Positions 59,101-63,719 of a stretch of 64,000 nt of DNA are shown here, one piece after another. This stretch comes from Prorocentrum cordatum. Its lineage: Eukaryota > Sar > Dinophyceae > Prorocentrales > Prorocentraceae. The notes under the pieces were generated by a model. The model searched no databases and was not told the origin of the DNA. It saw only the letters and a list, made by a program, of their open reading frames with translations. The first letter of the stretch is position 1, and every line of letters begins with the position of its first letter. Both the position numbers and the translations under genes were made by a program. The DNA lies in NCBI GenBank assembly GCA_963575745.1, contig CAUYUJ010004736.1, positions 227,001 through 291,000 of the forward strand, given 5' to 3'.

Positions 59101-60297
59101 TTTTGGTCGCCGTCGGATCTCAGGGGCACTCCGGCCGGCAGGCGGTGGATATGGACATTTTCTGGATGACCGCGGTGATTGTTGAGTTAGCGGGTCCCCC
59201 ACGATTTGCCTGTTGTACTGAGGTTTGTTGAATGTGGTAAATCGTGATTCTGCTAGTCGCCAGTCTATCAAGACAACTAGCTAGGGCAAGTCCGCCCAGC
59301 CCCATTGACTCATAGACTGAGGATGATACCCATTTGGTTTCGGCAAAACGTTGCCGCCAGGTTCGCTCAGCCAGCTGCGGGCGATATTTTGTTCGTGTTG
59401 TCAAGGGGTTCAGCCCGTTGGCGCTCTCAGGCGTGCGCAACCGCTGGTAATACTACTCGACCGACCCCTGGGGCGATGAACTGCGGATTTGGGCATGGGG
59501 CCCCAGGATCAAGGGGCAGGACGCAAAAGTTCTCCGTCTGGAAGCGAGGGGCTGGGTCGAGGAGGAGGAGGAGGAGGAACAGGAGGAGGAGGAAGAGGAC
59601 CAGGCGGAGGGGATGGAAGGAGACGGCGGAAACCGCATGGGAGATGGGCGTGCCGCCCTCTTTCTCTCCCTCATGGACACGCTCTCTATCACTCTCTCTC
59701 TCTTTCTCTCTCTTGTTCCCTCTCTCTCGTTATATATATATATATATATATAGATTGTTCTCTCTCTCTCTCTCTCTCTTGCCTCCCCTCCTCAACCTGC
59801 CACGACGCACACGGGCGTGCCTTTGGTGGCACTCTTGCGGACTGCCGCGGGCGGTCTTTGGAAACGAGCGCATATCCGCCTGGGGCGCAGCAGCCTCTGG
59901 CCCGGCGAAGGGCAGGCGCGCGCAGAGAGACGTCGACGCCAAAGGGCGACCTGCTCTCGCACTGCGAAGGGAAGCCTCTGAATCTGCGGCCACATCGCAG
60001 ACTTCACGCCAGGATCTGGCGCGTTGGCAGTCGCAGCCTCTGTCGCGATGGAGCTCGAAGGCGCGGCGGTCGACGAGGTGAATCGTGAATGTTTCGATCC
60101 GTCCATGGGCCGATGGGCGGTGCGCGTGGCAGGGGAGGAGGAGAAGTTCACGGAGGCGGTCGGCGGCGACGCAACCTTCGTCGAGAAGGTGGAGAAGTCT
60201 CTCGCGGGGGGACATGATGGAGGCGCGGCGCTCGCTCGAGCCACCCAAGGAGAAGGCGCAGGGGGATGCCGAGAGCGCGTACGCGTCGGCGGAGTGA
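23062..60297 (+). CDS. Large split gene, uncharacterised Ala/Leu-rich protein (gene 3)
   Basis: Exons proposed at 23062-23257, 32520-32663, 32968-33259, 34559-34698, 38766-38873, 57763-57904, 58588-58754 and about 60126-60297. Each has G/C at nearly every third position. The joins from 32968 to 58754 are phase-compatible, and GTGAC, GGACCTGC and GCCAT repeats span donor and acceptor at several of them. The product would be about 445 residues: Pro/Ala-rich start, Arg/Ala helices, a heptad-like LARLGNQLDALAAELREL, a Cys-rich hydrophobic stretch (FAICLFPGCWCACHY) and an acidic/charged C-terminus. Family not recognised. The true start is not located; 32995 (ATG) is an alternative start. Grouping the first two exons with the rest is the weakest step. 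Confidence 0.5.
23300..23430. repeat. (CTC)n microsatellite
   Basis: Two CTC runs interrupted by CTTCTC and CTGATC. Confidence 0.95.
23455..23610 (-). CDS. Possible minus-strand exon
   Basis: The frame ASMRMPPPTGGEFEDDMTRP and SNSSVDNVLLTCLRIW is protein-like and bounded by a C-tract and a CTC run. It conflicts with plus-strand gene 3 only as intronic sequence. Confidence 0.25.
23638..23765. mobile_element. MITE family D, copy 2
   Basis: GGGTCAATGCAG and CCAGTCAGAGCGCC at the left; GCCCGACTGACCC and GGATCGACCC at the right, inverted. Shorter interior than 17175-17340. Confidence 0.55.
24196..24349. repeat. 154-bp nested cruciform
   Basis: The outer arms (about 24196-24263 and 24283-24349) are reverse complements over about 67 bp with one unpaired base and one mismatch. 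Each arm is itself a palindrome of ACACCGATCCTGG. The element therefore holds four alternately oriented copies of that motif. Confidence 0.9.
24479..24930. mobile_element. Family G related sequence, rearranged
   Basis: GTGGGCTCCGCTCGCTTAA, GCCCCCCG and CATTCATAA match 58115-58190. Two inverted CCGCGG-TAGCA ends occur at about 24640 and 24905. It looks like two overlapping copies. Confidence 0.5.
25022..25148 (+). CDS. Possible exon, unassigned
   Basis: Acceptor CGATGCTGCAG, donor ACGCG|GTCCGA. The frame LCFAPPDLTEEWIDARRSPS is protein-like with mostly G/C third positions. Its entry and exit phases (1 and 2) do not fit between the gene 3 exons, so it may belong to another gene or be skipped. 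Confidence 0.3.
25200..26070. other. Region with no supported gene
   Basis: G-tracts and GC-rich unique sequence. No consistent reading frame. Confidence 0.4.
26080..26310. repeat. Degenerate GGCCCAAGACGGCC tracts
   Basis: Same kind as 690-1430. Confidence 0.5.
26577..26700. repeat. (CTC)n microsatellite
   Basis: About 35 trimers, with a TACTACTCGTCCAC interruption. Confidence 0.95.
26872..27079. mobile_element. MITE family C, 208-bp copy
   Basis: CGGTCGGGAGCTTTTGG at the left and, inverted, CGGTCGGGAACTTTGG at the right. Two internal GCGTGTCGC/GCGACACGC hairpins. Confidence 0.75.
27460..27640. other. Possible exon, strand unclear
   Basis: The plus frame HGSLHQNGAAARQAARPSYL and a minus frame are both protein-like. 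It is bounded on the right by (ATC)n. Confidence 0.2.
27648..28240. repeat. (ATC)n microsatellite, about 590 bp
   Basis: CAT trimers with CAG, GTC and ATT variants. It would read poly-Asp/Asn or poly-Ser/Ile and is not treated as coding. Confidence 0.95.
28476..28760. repeat. Direct duplicate, left copy
   Basis: About 280 bp shared with 29808-30085 at roughly 85-90 percent by eye. Both contain the plus-strand frame SSVNLPALLQKRALTRTRQY. Confidence 0.85.
28960..29690. repeat. About 172-bp tandem repeat, four diverged units
   Basis: Anchor GAAGCTCGA-GACGAGATCCC recurs at about 29046, 29214 (poor), 29388 and 29564, with GCATGCATGCACG and GGCTTCATCATCG in each unit. Confidence 0.8.
29808..30085. 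repeat. Direct duplicate, right copy
   Basis: Partner of 28476-28760. The two flank the 172-bp tandem array. Confidence 0.85.
30208..30232. repeat. (TA)n microsatellite
   Basis: About 11 TA dinucleotides. Confidence 0.95.
30598..31075. repeat. (GTGTAA)/(GTGTGTAA) degenerate microsatellite
   Basis: About 480 bp of GTGTAAGTGTGT variants. Confidence 0.9.
31264..31495. mobile_element. MITE family F, full-length copy
   Basis: The right end CCCATCTACTCGGACCCCG pairs with the left AGATAGGACCAGAATATATGG (imperfect, about 25 bp). The interior holds ATCGGCGATG and GATGCATCGCCG palindromes. Confidence 0.7.
31495..32035 (-). CDS. Possible minus-strand exons
   Basis: Two frames look protein-like: NWLADPHLEWLFGLLRAF (about 31495-31704) and RHLWRVVGDPRQFRNAFERC (about 31925-32035). 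They are in different frames and no clean splice pair joins them. Not recognised. Confidence 0.25.
32040..32465. repeat. (GGA)n microsatellite, 425 bp
   Basis: Nearly pure trimer with a few frame-shifting single-base changes, so all three frames are open. Confidence 0.95.
32520..32663 (+). CDS. Gene 3 exon
   Basis: Acceptor CTGCGGAG|GAG, donor CTGGAG|GTCTCG (or TCGTGG|GTTTTG at 32637), both in phase 0. The frame EFAAVLAQKGGPGTPIWK... is GC3-rich. It directly follows the (GGA)n run. Confidence 0.45.
32968..33259 (+). CDS. Gene 3 exon with canonical GTGAGT donor
   Basis: Acceptor GCCCAG|GCT, donor CCAG|GTGAGT. 97 codons plus one base. Contains MEELRDAVAAALRG (ATG at 32995), then an Ala/Gly/Arg-rich segment with alternating short hydrophobic runs, ending VALTP. 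Nearly every third base is G or C. The best-supported plus-strand exon. Confidence 0.7.
33290..33430. repeat. TGTTCTAAGAACA-type palindromes
   Basis: Three imperfect inverted copies of ATGTTCTAAGAAC in 140 bp. ACATGTTCTTTGA-ACATGTCTGG at 62168 and 62410 is related. Confidence 0.6.
33590..33670. repeat. (CTC)n microsatellite
   Basis: Imperfect trimers within the gene 3 intron 33260-34558. Confidence 0.9.
34143..34360. mobile_element. MITE family C, 218-bp copy
   Basis: GGTCGGAAACTTTTGG at the left, CAGTTCCTGACC at the right (inverted). GGATAGCGTGTCGC and GCGACACGCTATCC form a perfect 14-bp stem inside. It lies in the gene 3 intron. Confidence 0.75.
34559..34698 (+). CDS. Gene 3 exon: Arg/Leu-rich helix
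   Basis: Acceptor AGCTCAG|AC completes the split codon G|AC from the previous exon. DLRAALQPRTLGHAREL to QLRRLE follows, an amphipathic, GC3-rich helix. The end is ambiguous: GAG|GACCTGC (GA donor) gives phase 0 and a repeat with the next acceptor; CTGCA|GTGGCA at 34707 is the GT alternative. Confidence 0.65.
34985..35345. repeat. Interspersed CGCATACCCAGAGTAAAAC and GGCGCCTTTATAAAC repeats
   Basis: Two short motifs recur irregularly: ACCCAGAGTAAA (five or more times) and a 45-bp unit with GGCGCCTT-A-AAACCGGACCCC (three times). Confidence 0.65.
35361..35475. mobile_element. MITE family B, partial copy
   Basis: CGGCGCGCCGAGGGGGG terminus, then AGGCCTTCTCAAGGCTTCTC. Right half lost. Confidence 0.55.
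35712..35938. mobile_element. MITE family F, full-length copy (227 bp)
   Basis: AGGCCTCCCAGATGGGGTCC at the left and, inverted, AGGCCTCGCAAATGGGCTCC at the right: about 30-bp terminal repeats with about six mismatches. Confidence 0.8.
35940..36580. other. Region with no supported gene
   Basis: Unique intronic or intergenic sequence between two MITEs. Nothing recognisable. Confidence 0.4.
36584..36783. mobile_element. MITE family B, full-length copy (200 bp)
   Basis: CGGCGGTGAGCGAGGGGGGG and, inverted, GGCGGCGAGCGAGGGGGGG. AAGGCCTTCTCAGAAGG follows. Confidence 0.8.
36878..37404. mobile_element. MITE family B copy split by another element
   Basis: Left terminus CGGCGGCGGGCGAGGGGGG at 36878, right terminus CCCCGGGCTTGCCCCCG at 37404. 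It is interrupted at 37115-37306 by the family E element. The interior has an expanded GGAGAAGG repeat. Confidence 0.7.
37115..37306. mobile_element. hAT-like MITE (family E), nested copy
   Basis: TTATGATGTTCCAA and inverted TTATGTTGCTCCCA. Flanks GCCTCGAA and GCTTATAA could be a decayed 8-bp duplication. CGTGTCGGGCCCTGGGAG is shared with 17774-17998. Confidence 0.75.
37470..37560. repeat. (GGA)n-type purine repeat
   Basis: GGAGGAGGGA variants. Confidence 0.85.
37955..38135. repeat. (GAGTGAGTCT)n minisatellite
   Basis: GTGAGTCTGAGTGCGA variants, followed by a short GGA run at 38150-38180. Confidence 0.85.
38766..38873 (+). CDS. Gene 3 exon: coiled-coil-like helix
   Basis: 36 codons, phase 0 at both ends, DLPSVAEYLARLGNQL to VVMLAA. 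Leucines recur at heptad-like spacing. Acceptor GGAGAG|GAC, donor GCGGCG|GTGACC. GTGAC at the donor is repeated at the next acceptor 18.9 kb away. Confidence 0.65.
39000..39680. repeat. Poly-G/poly-C blocks and (GTG)n
   Basis: G and C homopolymers of 7-17 at 39008-39130 and 39587-39686; GTGGTGGT-type repeat at 39265-39575. Confidence 0.9.
39897..40380. repeat. About 80-bp degenerate repeat, left group
   Basis: GGAGCTCCTNATGGGGCNACGAAG units. The same unit is cleaner at 41500-41790. A (TA)n-like block sits at 40152-40188. Confidence 0.65.
40420..40790. repeat. (GGAACCC)n degenerate heptamer
   Basis: About 50 units of GGAACCC, AGAACCC and GGAATCC. Confidence 0.9.
40807..41135. repeat. Degenerate telomere-like (T)TTAGGG(TG) tract
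   Basis: Repeated GTTAGGGTT, TTTAGGG and GGGTGTTAGG in G-rich sequence over 330 bp, directly after the GGAACCC heptamers. Confidence 0.65.
41230..41460. repeat. (CGT)n with duplicated CGACTACAGCGGGCCT
   Basis: Two CGT/CGC runs, each leading into CGACTACAGCGGGCCT (about 41292 and 41441). Confidence 0.8.
41480..41790. repeat. 79-80-bp tandem repeat, four units
   Basis: GGGACGCATGTGAACAC starts at about 41513, 41592, 41672 and 41750. Confidence 0.85.
41800..41905. repeat. GGTTCC hairpin sequence at left edge of satellite domain
   Basis: TCAGGTTC-GGAATCACC-TGGAACCGTTCCGG occurs twice, 65 bp apart. Related sequence at 53849-53914 marks the other edge. Confidence 0.65.
41932..42250. repeat. 24-bp minisatellite (GGGCTCCTTACAGAAGCCCT)
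   Basis: About 13 units. The period is divisible by three, so it reads as an LLGSLQKP peptide on plus and a charged peptide on minus. I treat it as non-coding. Confidence 0.85.
42251..46046. repeat. 190-bp satellite, array A (20 units)
   Basis: The anchor GCGTCGGGA occurs at 42268, 42458, 42647, 42841 and on to 45871, spacing 172-200 and usually 190-191. Each unit has an imperfect palindrome of about 75 bp from GTCGGGAG to CTCCCGAC around GGAACGGTTCC, then GCCGCGAAAAACAAGC, TTTCATTTGGAAAAT and a C-tract of variable length. Confidence 0.95.
46110..46315. repeat. 27-bp CCACAAAAGGAATCAATTTGTAATCCG repeats
   Basis: About seven AT-rich units. Complementary to the repeat in the left arm of the foldback at 48.3 kb. 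Only the family core is named here; units vary. Confidence 0.85.
46340..47570. repeat. About 32-bp minisatellite with GTGGATCCATCT core
   Basis: Roughly 38 diverged units of TTAGAGGTGGATCCATCTGT plus AATAGGATTC. Confidence 0.9.
47575..48045 (+). repeat. 45-bp repeat that would encode 15-residue acidic repeats
   Basis: About ten units of GATGACGAGCATGTGTTTCA plus AGATGCTGCTGATGAC. The plus frame reads DDDGDDEHVFQDAA repeatedly for about 150 residues. Substitutions often change residues, and the frame continues into unrelated low-complexity sequence, so translation is doubtful. Confidence 0.6.
48298..49120. repeat. Foldback: 0.8-kb inverted repeat
   Basis: The left arm (48298 to about 48735) and the right arm (about 48760-49120) are reverse complements, including GAGGGCTCTCCTGGAAGTGA, a poly-A/poly-T block, the GAAGCAAAAACAT block and outer 27-bp repeats. 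A short central spacer is near 48747. Confidence 0.9.
49283..49758. repeat. 190-bp satellite, array B (2.5 units)
   Basis: Anchors at 49306, 49499 and 49690. It stops abruptly inside the hairpin at 49758 and passes into (GAT)n. Confidence 0.95.
49765..50095. repeat. (GATGAT)n/(GCGGAT)n microsatellite
   Basis: GAT trimers with a GCGGAT hexamer block at 49796-49848. Open in several frames as poly-Asp/Ala or poly-Met. Confidence 0.95.
50222..52312. repeat. (TAC)n microsatellite, 2.1 kb
   Basis: CTA/TAC trimers with frequent single-base slips and interruptions such as TTAC and GCTGCTGCTG. Confidence 0.98.
52385..53815. repeat. 190-bp satellite, array C (about 7.5 units)
   Basis: Anchors at 52396 (degenerate), 52556, 52867, 53060, 53251, 53432 and 53626. 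One unit near 52690 has a deletion. Confidence 0.95.
53849..53914. repeat. 66-bp hairpin at right edge of satellite domain
   Basis: ACCCGTTTCAGGTTCCA (53849-53865) and its exact complement (53898-53914), with an inner CAACCC...GGGTG stem around GGAACCGTTCC. Confidence 0.9.
54007..54107. repeat. (GGAGA)n pentanucleotide microsatellite
   Basis: About 19 nearly perfect units. Confidence 0.98.
54687..54905 (-). CDS. Possible minus-strand terminal exon
   Basis: Frame ATKIDQADFVDARNKMEEQ to VAQTTSP, then TAG. Acceptor TGCCAG|CGGCC. Mixed third-position use like the minus-strand genes at the left end. It lies opposite gene 3, inside its putative large intron. Protein not recognised. Confidence 0.35.
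   Translation of the reverse strand, partial: AATKIDQADFVDARNKMEEQGSKSAGPLSAAQKVLVELFTPRANVIAATSHPVHDGSARSTLIVHVAQTTSP
54910..55745. other. Region with no supported gene
   Basis: Unique sequence with open frames in several phases. None is convincing. Confidence 0.4.
55750..56300. repeat. Degenerate 31-34-bp repeat (ATACCCCAGCGCCATTTGCGA)
   Basis: About 16 loose units, each with an AAATAC/CCAG core followed by GCGAAATTTCAAA. A (TA)n run at 56149-56180. Confidence 0.65.
56300..57762. other. Region with no supported gene
   Basis: Unique sequence and a short GATC-rich run at 56913-56940. Open frames on both strands look random. Confidence 0.35.
57763..57904 (+). CDS. Gene 3 exon: Leu/Cys-rich hydrophobic segment
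   Basis: Acceptor GTCGCCCAG|GTG, exit AAGG|GCGCCA (GC donor) in phase 1. VTLRLFWALNTVGDAALREV, then a hydrophobic Cys-rich run (FAICLFPGCWCACHY) that could be a membrane segment. GC3-rich. Past 57904 the frame becomes Arg/Ser/Trp-rich and non-credible. Confidence 0.65.
57991..58460. mobile_element. TGGATGACCGCGG element (family G), full-length
   Basis: TGGATGACCGCGGTTGTTAC at the left and the complement TGGATGACCGCGAGGGGTGC at the right, with imperfect terminal repeats of about 75 bp including GTTGCCCTAACC/GGTTAGGCC. It lies wholly inside the intron 57905-58587. No transposase. Confidence 0.7.
58588..58754 (+). CDS. Gene 3 exon
   Basis: Acceptor TTCTTTCTTCTTCGAG|CC gives codon G|CC with the previous exon. 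AILMDLPVHPDPAQARGG to GCVMLQ, donor CTGCAG|GTGGCG. GC3-rich and Arg/Ala/Leu helical. If translation started here, MDLPVHPD would be the N-terminus. Confidence 0.6.
58850..58934. mobile_element. Family G right-end fragment
   Basis: CCAGTTATAATCTACCGTCACATCCACT, then TTAGCAACCACCGCGGCCATCCA, the complement of the family left end. A lone left end lies at about 59163-59200. Confidence 0.6.
59200..60125. other. Gene 3 last intron region
   Basis: Contains GGA trimers at 59560-59600, CT dinucleotides and (TA)n at 59690-59790, and scattered GCAGCCTCTG motifs. No exon seen. Confidence 0.4.
60126..60297 (+). CDS. Gene 3 last exon, interrupted by a one-base shift
   Basis: The frame VAGEEEKFTEAVGGDATFVE to EKSLAG is acidic and GC3-rich up to six Gs at 60206-60211. 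The continuation with the same character (MMEARRSLEPPKEKAQGDAE..., then TGA at 60295) is in another frame, reached if one G fewer is present. GTGGC is repeated at the previous donor (58755) and here. Either a sequencing slip or a true frameshift. Confidence 0.5.
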
Positions 60298-60569
60298 TAG
60301 ATCACTGGCTCACAGATGCAGCCTGCGCGGCCTCTAGCGCGATACTGGGTCGGCCTGGTCCTGACGCAGTGGCAGCCTCAGCAGCCCCTGGCGCGAGTCC
60401 AGTGCGGAGCAGTTTTGGCGATGACACCCCTGACGCGCGCGGCAGCGTGGAAATGTTTTCGCGCGGCTCAATTTTCATGGTTAGGCCAGTCTCTTGCCAG
60501 GACTGGAATCTCCCCAACGCGCCCTCCAGCCGCAGGCCATTCGCCAACGAAGCGAGCCAATGGACCCAA

Positions 60570-60810
60570 AATTAGACCAGGCACCCCCCAAAAGGAAGCC
60601 GGACAACCCAAACAGCATACCTGACCTGGACCAAAAGTAAGCAAGACCGCCCGATTGCGAAGCCAGCGCCGCCCAAAAGCAAACCAGACCACCCACCCGT
60701 AAACCGCGCTACGCTTAAAAGTAGACCAGTTCACCCGAAGGTGCATCAGACAACCCATCGAAGTAAACCAGGCCACCCAGAAGCAGACCAGACACCGCCC
60801 AAAATTCAAT
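60570..60810. repeat. Degenerate AAAAGTAAACCAGACCACCC repeat
   Basis: About nine units of 24-30 bp. Confidence 0.7.
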
Positions 60811-60889
60811 CTACCCGAACTTCGATTTGTTCATCGGCCAGTTCTGGATCCGAGACACAAGCTTTCATGATTTGACCACGGACTGGTTC

Positions 60890-61165
60890 CATGGAGATAT
60901 GACACCTCGGCCGGTTTGGGAACCGAGGTACGGCTATTGGGCCAGCTTGGGAACCGACATACGACAATTGGGCCGGTTGTGGAACCGAGGTACGACAACC
61001 CAGCCAGTTTGGGAACCGAGGTACGATAACTGGACTTGTCCTGGAACCGCCGCTCGGCAACCGGGGCCAGTCCTGGCACCGAGGTGCGACAAGTTGGCCG
61101 ATTCTTGATAGGAGGTGCGGCAACCTGGCCGCTTCTGGAACCGAGGCACCACAACACGGCTCGAT
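60890..61165. repeat. About 37-bp minisatellite (GGAACCGAGGTACGACAA)
   Basis: Seven to eight units, alternating GGGAACCGAGGTACGACAA with TGGGCCAGTTT variants. Confidence 0.85.
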
Positions 61166-61189
61166 CTGCAACCGAGAATCGAAACAGTC

Positions 61190-61446
61190 GTCAAATCCAT
61201 TGTGGTGTACGGAGCGGTTGTGTGGACGATGACGGCATCAATGGAGCACAAGTTCCAAAGACACCAGCGACGTATGCTGCGTTGCGTATGATTCTCGGGG
61301 CACACGAGGCGGCGATCCCAAACCTGTGGAAGTTCGGATGGTGAGCTTGAACCTTGGGTGGACTGCACGAAGCAAGCGACAAGAGAGGCATCATCAAAAC
61401 TGAAAGAAATGGATTTCGATATTTGGACGATCGCTTCAAAAATCAG
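61190..61446 (+). pseudogene. Decayed non-LTR retrotransposon reverse transcriptase tail, 5' part
   Basis: Three frames together show the C-terminal pattern typical of LINE reverse transcriptases: VYGAVVWTMTASME, FQRHQRRMLR, then RMILGAHEA and LEPWVDCTKQATREA. There are at least two frameshifts and a stop. The catalytic domain is absent. Identification is from memory of the family. Confidence 0.5.
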
Positions 61447-61642
61447 CGGCGAGCGAGGGGGGAATGAGAAGGAGAAGGCCTTGTCAGAAGGCGGCGGGAC
61501 TTCTCAGAAAGCCTCGCGCCGTCTGAGAGGTTTTCTGTGTAGATCGGGGGCGGCTCAGAAAACTTCTCGGAAGAAGGCTGGGGGGCTTCCGAGCCTTCTG
61601 AGAAGGCCCGCCCCTTCTCACCTCCCCCCGGGTTCGCCGCCG
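61447..61642. mobile_element. MITE family B, full-length copy inside the LINE remnant
   Basis: CGGCGAGCGAGGGGGGAATG at the left, CCCCCGGGTTCGCCGCCG at the right (inverted). AAGGCCTTGTCAGAAGG follows. LINE-like peptide resumes at 61643. Confidence 0.8.
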
Positions 61643-61830
61643 AAAAAAGAATGAAATGGCCATGGACGCACAGAACACAGCAGCTCGACGTTGATAAGTG
61701 GTCGAGAATTGCGGCGTAATTGGAGCCGCAGTAGACGTATAGTTGCTCGAGGTTTGAAGGGCGACCTTGGCGTCGATTAACAGACGATCTTCGAAGTTCT
61801 CTTGCAACGAAAGGGTTTGCGCATTTCCAG
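61643..61830 (+). pseudogene. LINE reverse transcriptase tail, 3' part
   Basis: KNEMAMDAQN in one frame, DKWSRIAA and SRFEGRPWRRLTDDLRSSLA in others, like the (K/R)WKWAG...RW...GRP..RW.DDL ending of such elements. Non-functional. Confidence 0.4.
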
Positions 61831-62129
61831 GTACAGTGGAGACCCATGCCAAGAAACACGCCGCTCGCCTCCAGGGTGCCCCTGGTTTCTTGGGTTTCGA
61901 GGGTTTTGCGATGGAAAGCGCGGCTTTCCCACGCCAAAAATCAATGGACGCCCTGGGGTCTCAGGGTTGGGTTTCTTGTGGGAGGTCTCTTGTGGACTGC
62001 CCTCCACTGTAGTGGGCACGACCCGGAGAACGAGCCCGTGGCCCGCGAAGACCACTGGGGGCTACGGCCCCAGGGCGCCACCCCTCGCGGGTCGGCCGCC
62101 GGCTGGTCACAGTACGTGTCCATTTCCGC

Positions 62130-62222
62130 TTCTTCGTGTTTGCGAGCTCCAGCTGGGAAGGGTGGAGGACATGTTCTTTGAACATGTCTGGCGATCGACA
62201 TGCAGGCGCGGGTCAGGAGCCC
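62130..62222. repeat. 93-bp direct duplicate, left
   Basis: CTTCTTCGTGTTTGCGAG to GCGGGTCAGGAGCCC. Repeated at 62370-62462 with about eight differences. Confidence 0.85.
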
Positions 62223-62360
62223 ACATGCGAACCCTACCCCTACCCCCCACGATTTCTGAGGGGGAGAGTGGGGTTCCCTTCGCTCGGGAGCTCCCGAACG
62301 ACGTGAACCCCACCCTCCCCCCCAGAAATCGTGTGTGGCAGGGGCAGGGTTCGCATGTGG
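62221..62360. mobile_element. 140-bp hairpin between the duplicates
   Basis: Arms 62221-62276 and 62305-62360 pair over 56 bp with about eight mismatches (CCACATGCGAACCCT...). The centre is the perfect palindrome TCGGGAGCTCCCGA. Confidence 0.85.
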
Positions 62361-62369
62361 CCCCCTGGC

Positions 62370-62462
62370 TTCTTCATGTTTGCGAGTTCCAGCTGGGAAA
62401 GGTGGAGGATATGTTCTTTGAGCATGTCTGGCGATCGACATGCAGGTGCGGGTCAGGAGCCC
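62370..62462. repeat. 93-bp direct duplicate, right
   Basis: Partner of 62130-62222. The pair flank the hairpin. Confidence 0.85.
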
Positions 62463-62499
62463 GCGAGCCGTCGGAACACGATGCCCACTCTTGCCGGCA

Positions 62500-63060
62500 C
62501 TTTGCGGTTGCCTCGTTCGCACGGTAGAAGAGGAGGGGATGACGTCAGAGGTGATGCGAGCGTCCCAGAATTGTTCCTCTTCTGTTCTTTCCAGCCTATC
62601 TGATCATTCGCCATGTTCAGATGAGTTCCCATATGATCTTTCTCTTGGTTACATCGCGCTCGATGCTGCTATGGGACAACCCCCTGAAACTGCCTACGCC
62701 TATTTGACAGGTGGGATTCGGTTCGTGTAGGAAGAGGGCAGGAGGGGATTGGGAACCAGAGTAGGGAAAGCAGCATCGGGCGGGGGGCAGGGCGGGAGAG
62801 GAGGCCTCCCGCTGCGGATTCGTCCTCCTGTGCACGCCAGTGCCTCAGCAGCCCGCCGATTCCGAGTGAGGTCCCCGGCGGCCAGGCCCTCCGGTTTTTC
62901 CAGGACGGTGAGGCCATTGGCAGGCCCACGAGTCGCCCGGGAGCTTCAAGACCATGCTTACGCGTGCCCCCCTCTCCCCCCAGCACCTCCTGTGGGCCCC
63001 GGCCCCCAGCGGTGCTGAACCAGGCTGGAGATGCTTGGGGGCTCCTCGCAACTTGCACCC
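62500..63060. other. Region with no supported gene
   Basis: Unique sequence. Nothing recognised. Confidence 0.35.
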
Positions 63061-63067
63061 TCGGGGA

Positions 63068-63215
63068 CCTGGCCGGAATCGCAGCCAGAATTGCAACCGG
63101 AATGGCACTTTGAATTGCACCCGGAATTGCAACCGGAATCGTCGCCAGCGCTCGAGCGCGAGCCCAAGTCAGCGAAGTGGAGTTTGCCTTGCAATTCCGC
63201 CTGCAATTCCCCCCG
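63068..63215. repeat. Degenerate CCGGAATTGCAA repeat
   Basis: About eight units of 15-18 bp. Confidence 0.75.
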
Positions 63216-63340
63216 TGGTGAGCGCGTGCGCGAGTCTCCCCCGGGAAAGCTCCGTCCCACGGGCCCCTATAGTGTCTCCTCGTCGCTCCCGCGGGCGCCC
63301 CCAGGGGCTGCCCCCCAAGGCCCCTCCCCCCCAGAGGCTT

Positions 63341-63470
63341 CCCTGACTTTCCAGGAGGGCTAAAAAATAGCACCAGGACGTCGACGTCCTAATTCTTGTC
63401 GAGGTGTGAGGCAGTCCAGATAGATCTATAGGTCTGGAGTGCTATTTTTTAGCACTCTGGAAGGTCAGGG
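63341..63470. mobile_element. MITE family A, best-preserved copy (130 bp)
   Basis: CCCTGACTTTCCAGGAGGGC + TAAAAAATAGCAC pairs with GTGCTATTTTTTAGCAC + TCTGGAAGGTCAGGG. The interior has the perfect 14-bp palindrome GGACGTCGACGTCC and TAGATCTA. Confidence 0.9.
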
Positions 63471-63484
63471 TTCTCCCCCCAGAG

Positions 63485-63712
63485 TTGCCCTTCATTCCGA
63501 GAGCTGCCAACGGACTGTTTGAAGCCAGTTCCCCGGGACAGCTCATTCCGCCCGGCTGGCTTTCGGCGACCGTCTGGGTTGCCCAGGCGCCCGCTCGAGG
63601 TCGCGGGCCGGAGGTTCTCACGTTTGGCGCCAGCACGCAACTAGGAGCCAGACTGGAGGTAGAACTGGGGCGGGAATGTGCAGTTTGTTATATTTTAATG
63701 CGCGTTGCATAG
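63485..63712 (+). CDS. Possible exon
   Basis: The frame PFIPRAANGLFEASSPGQLI... to LEVELGREC is protein-like and ends at TAG at 63710. No convincing acceptor beyond CCCAGAG at about 63480. Not recognised. Confidence 0.25.
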   Translation: MPFIPRAANGLFEASSPGQLIPPGWLSATVWVAQAPARGRGPEVLTFGASTQLGARLEVELGRECAVCYILMRVA

Positions 63713-63719
63713 GCAACGC

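Noticed and set aside
59730-60305. 191-codon minus-strand frame opposite the last gene 3 exon
   Set aside because: The plus strand there has acidic, GC3-biased frames ending in a stop. The minus frame is its Arg/His-rich shadow.
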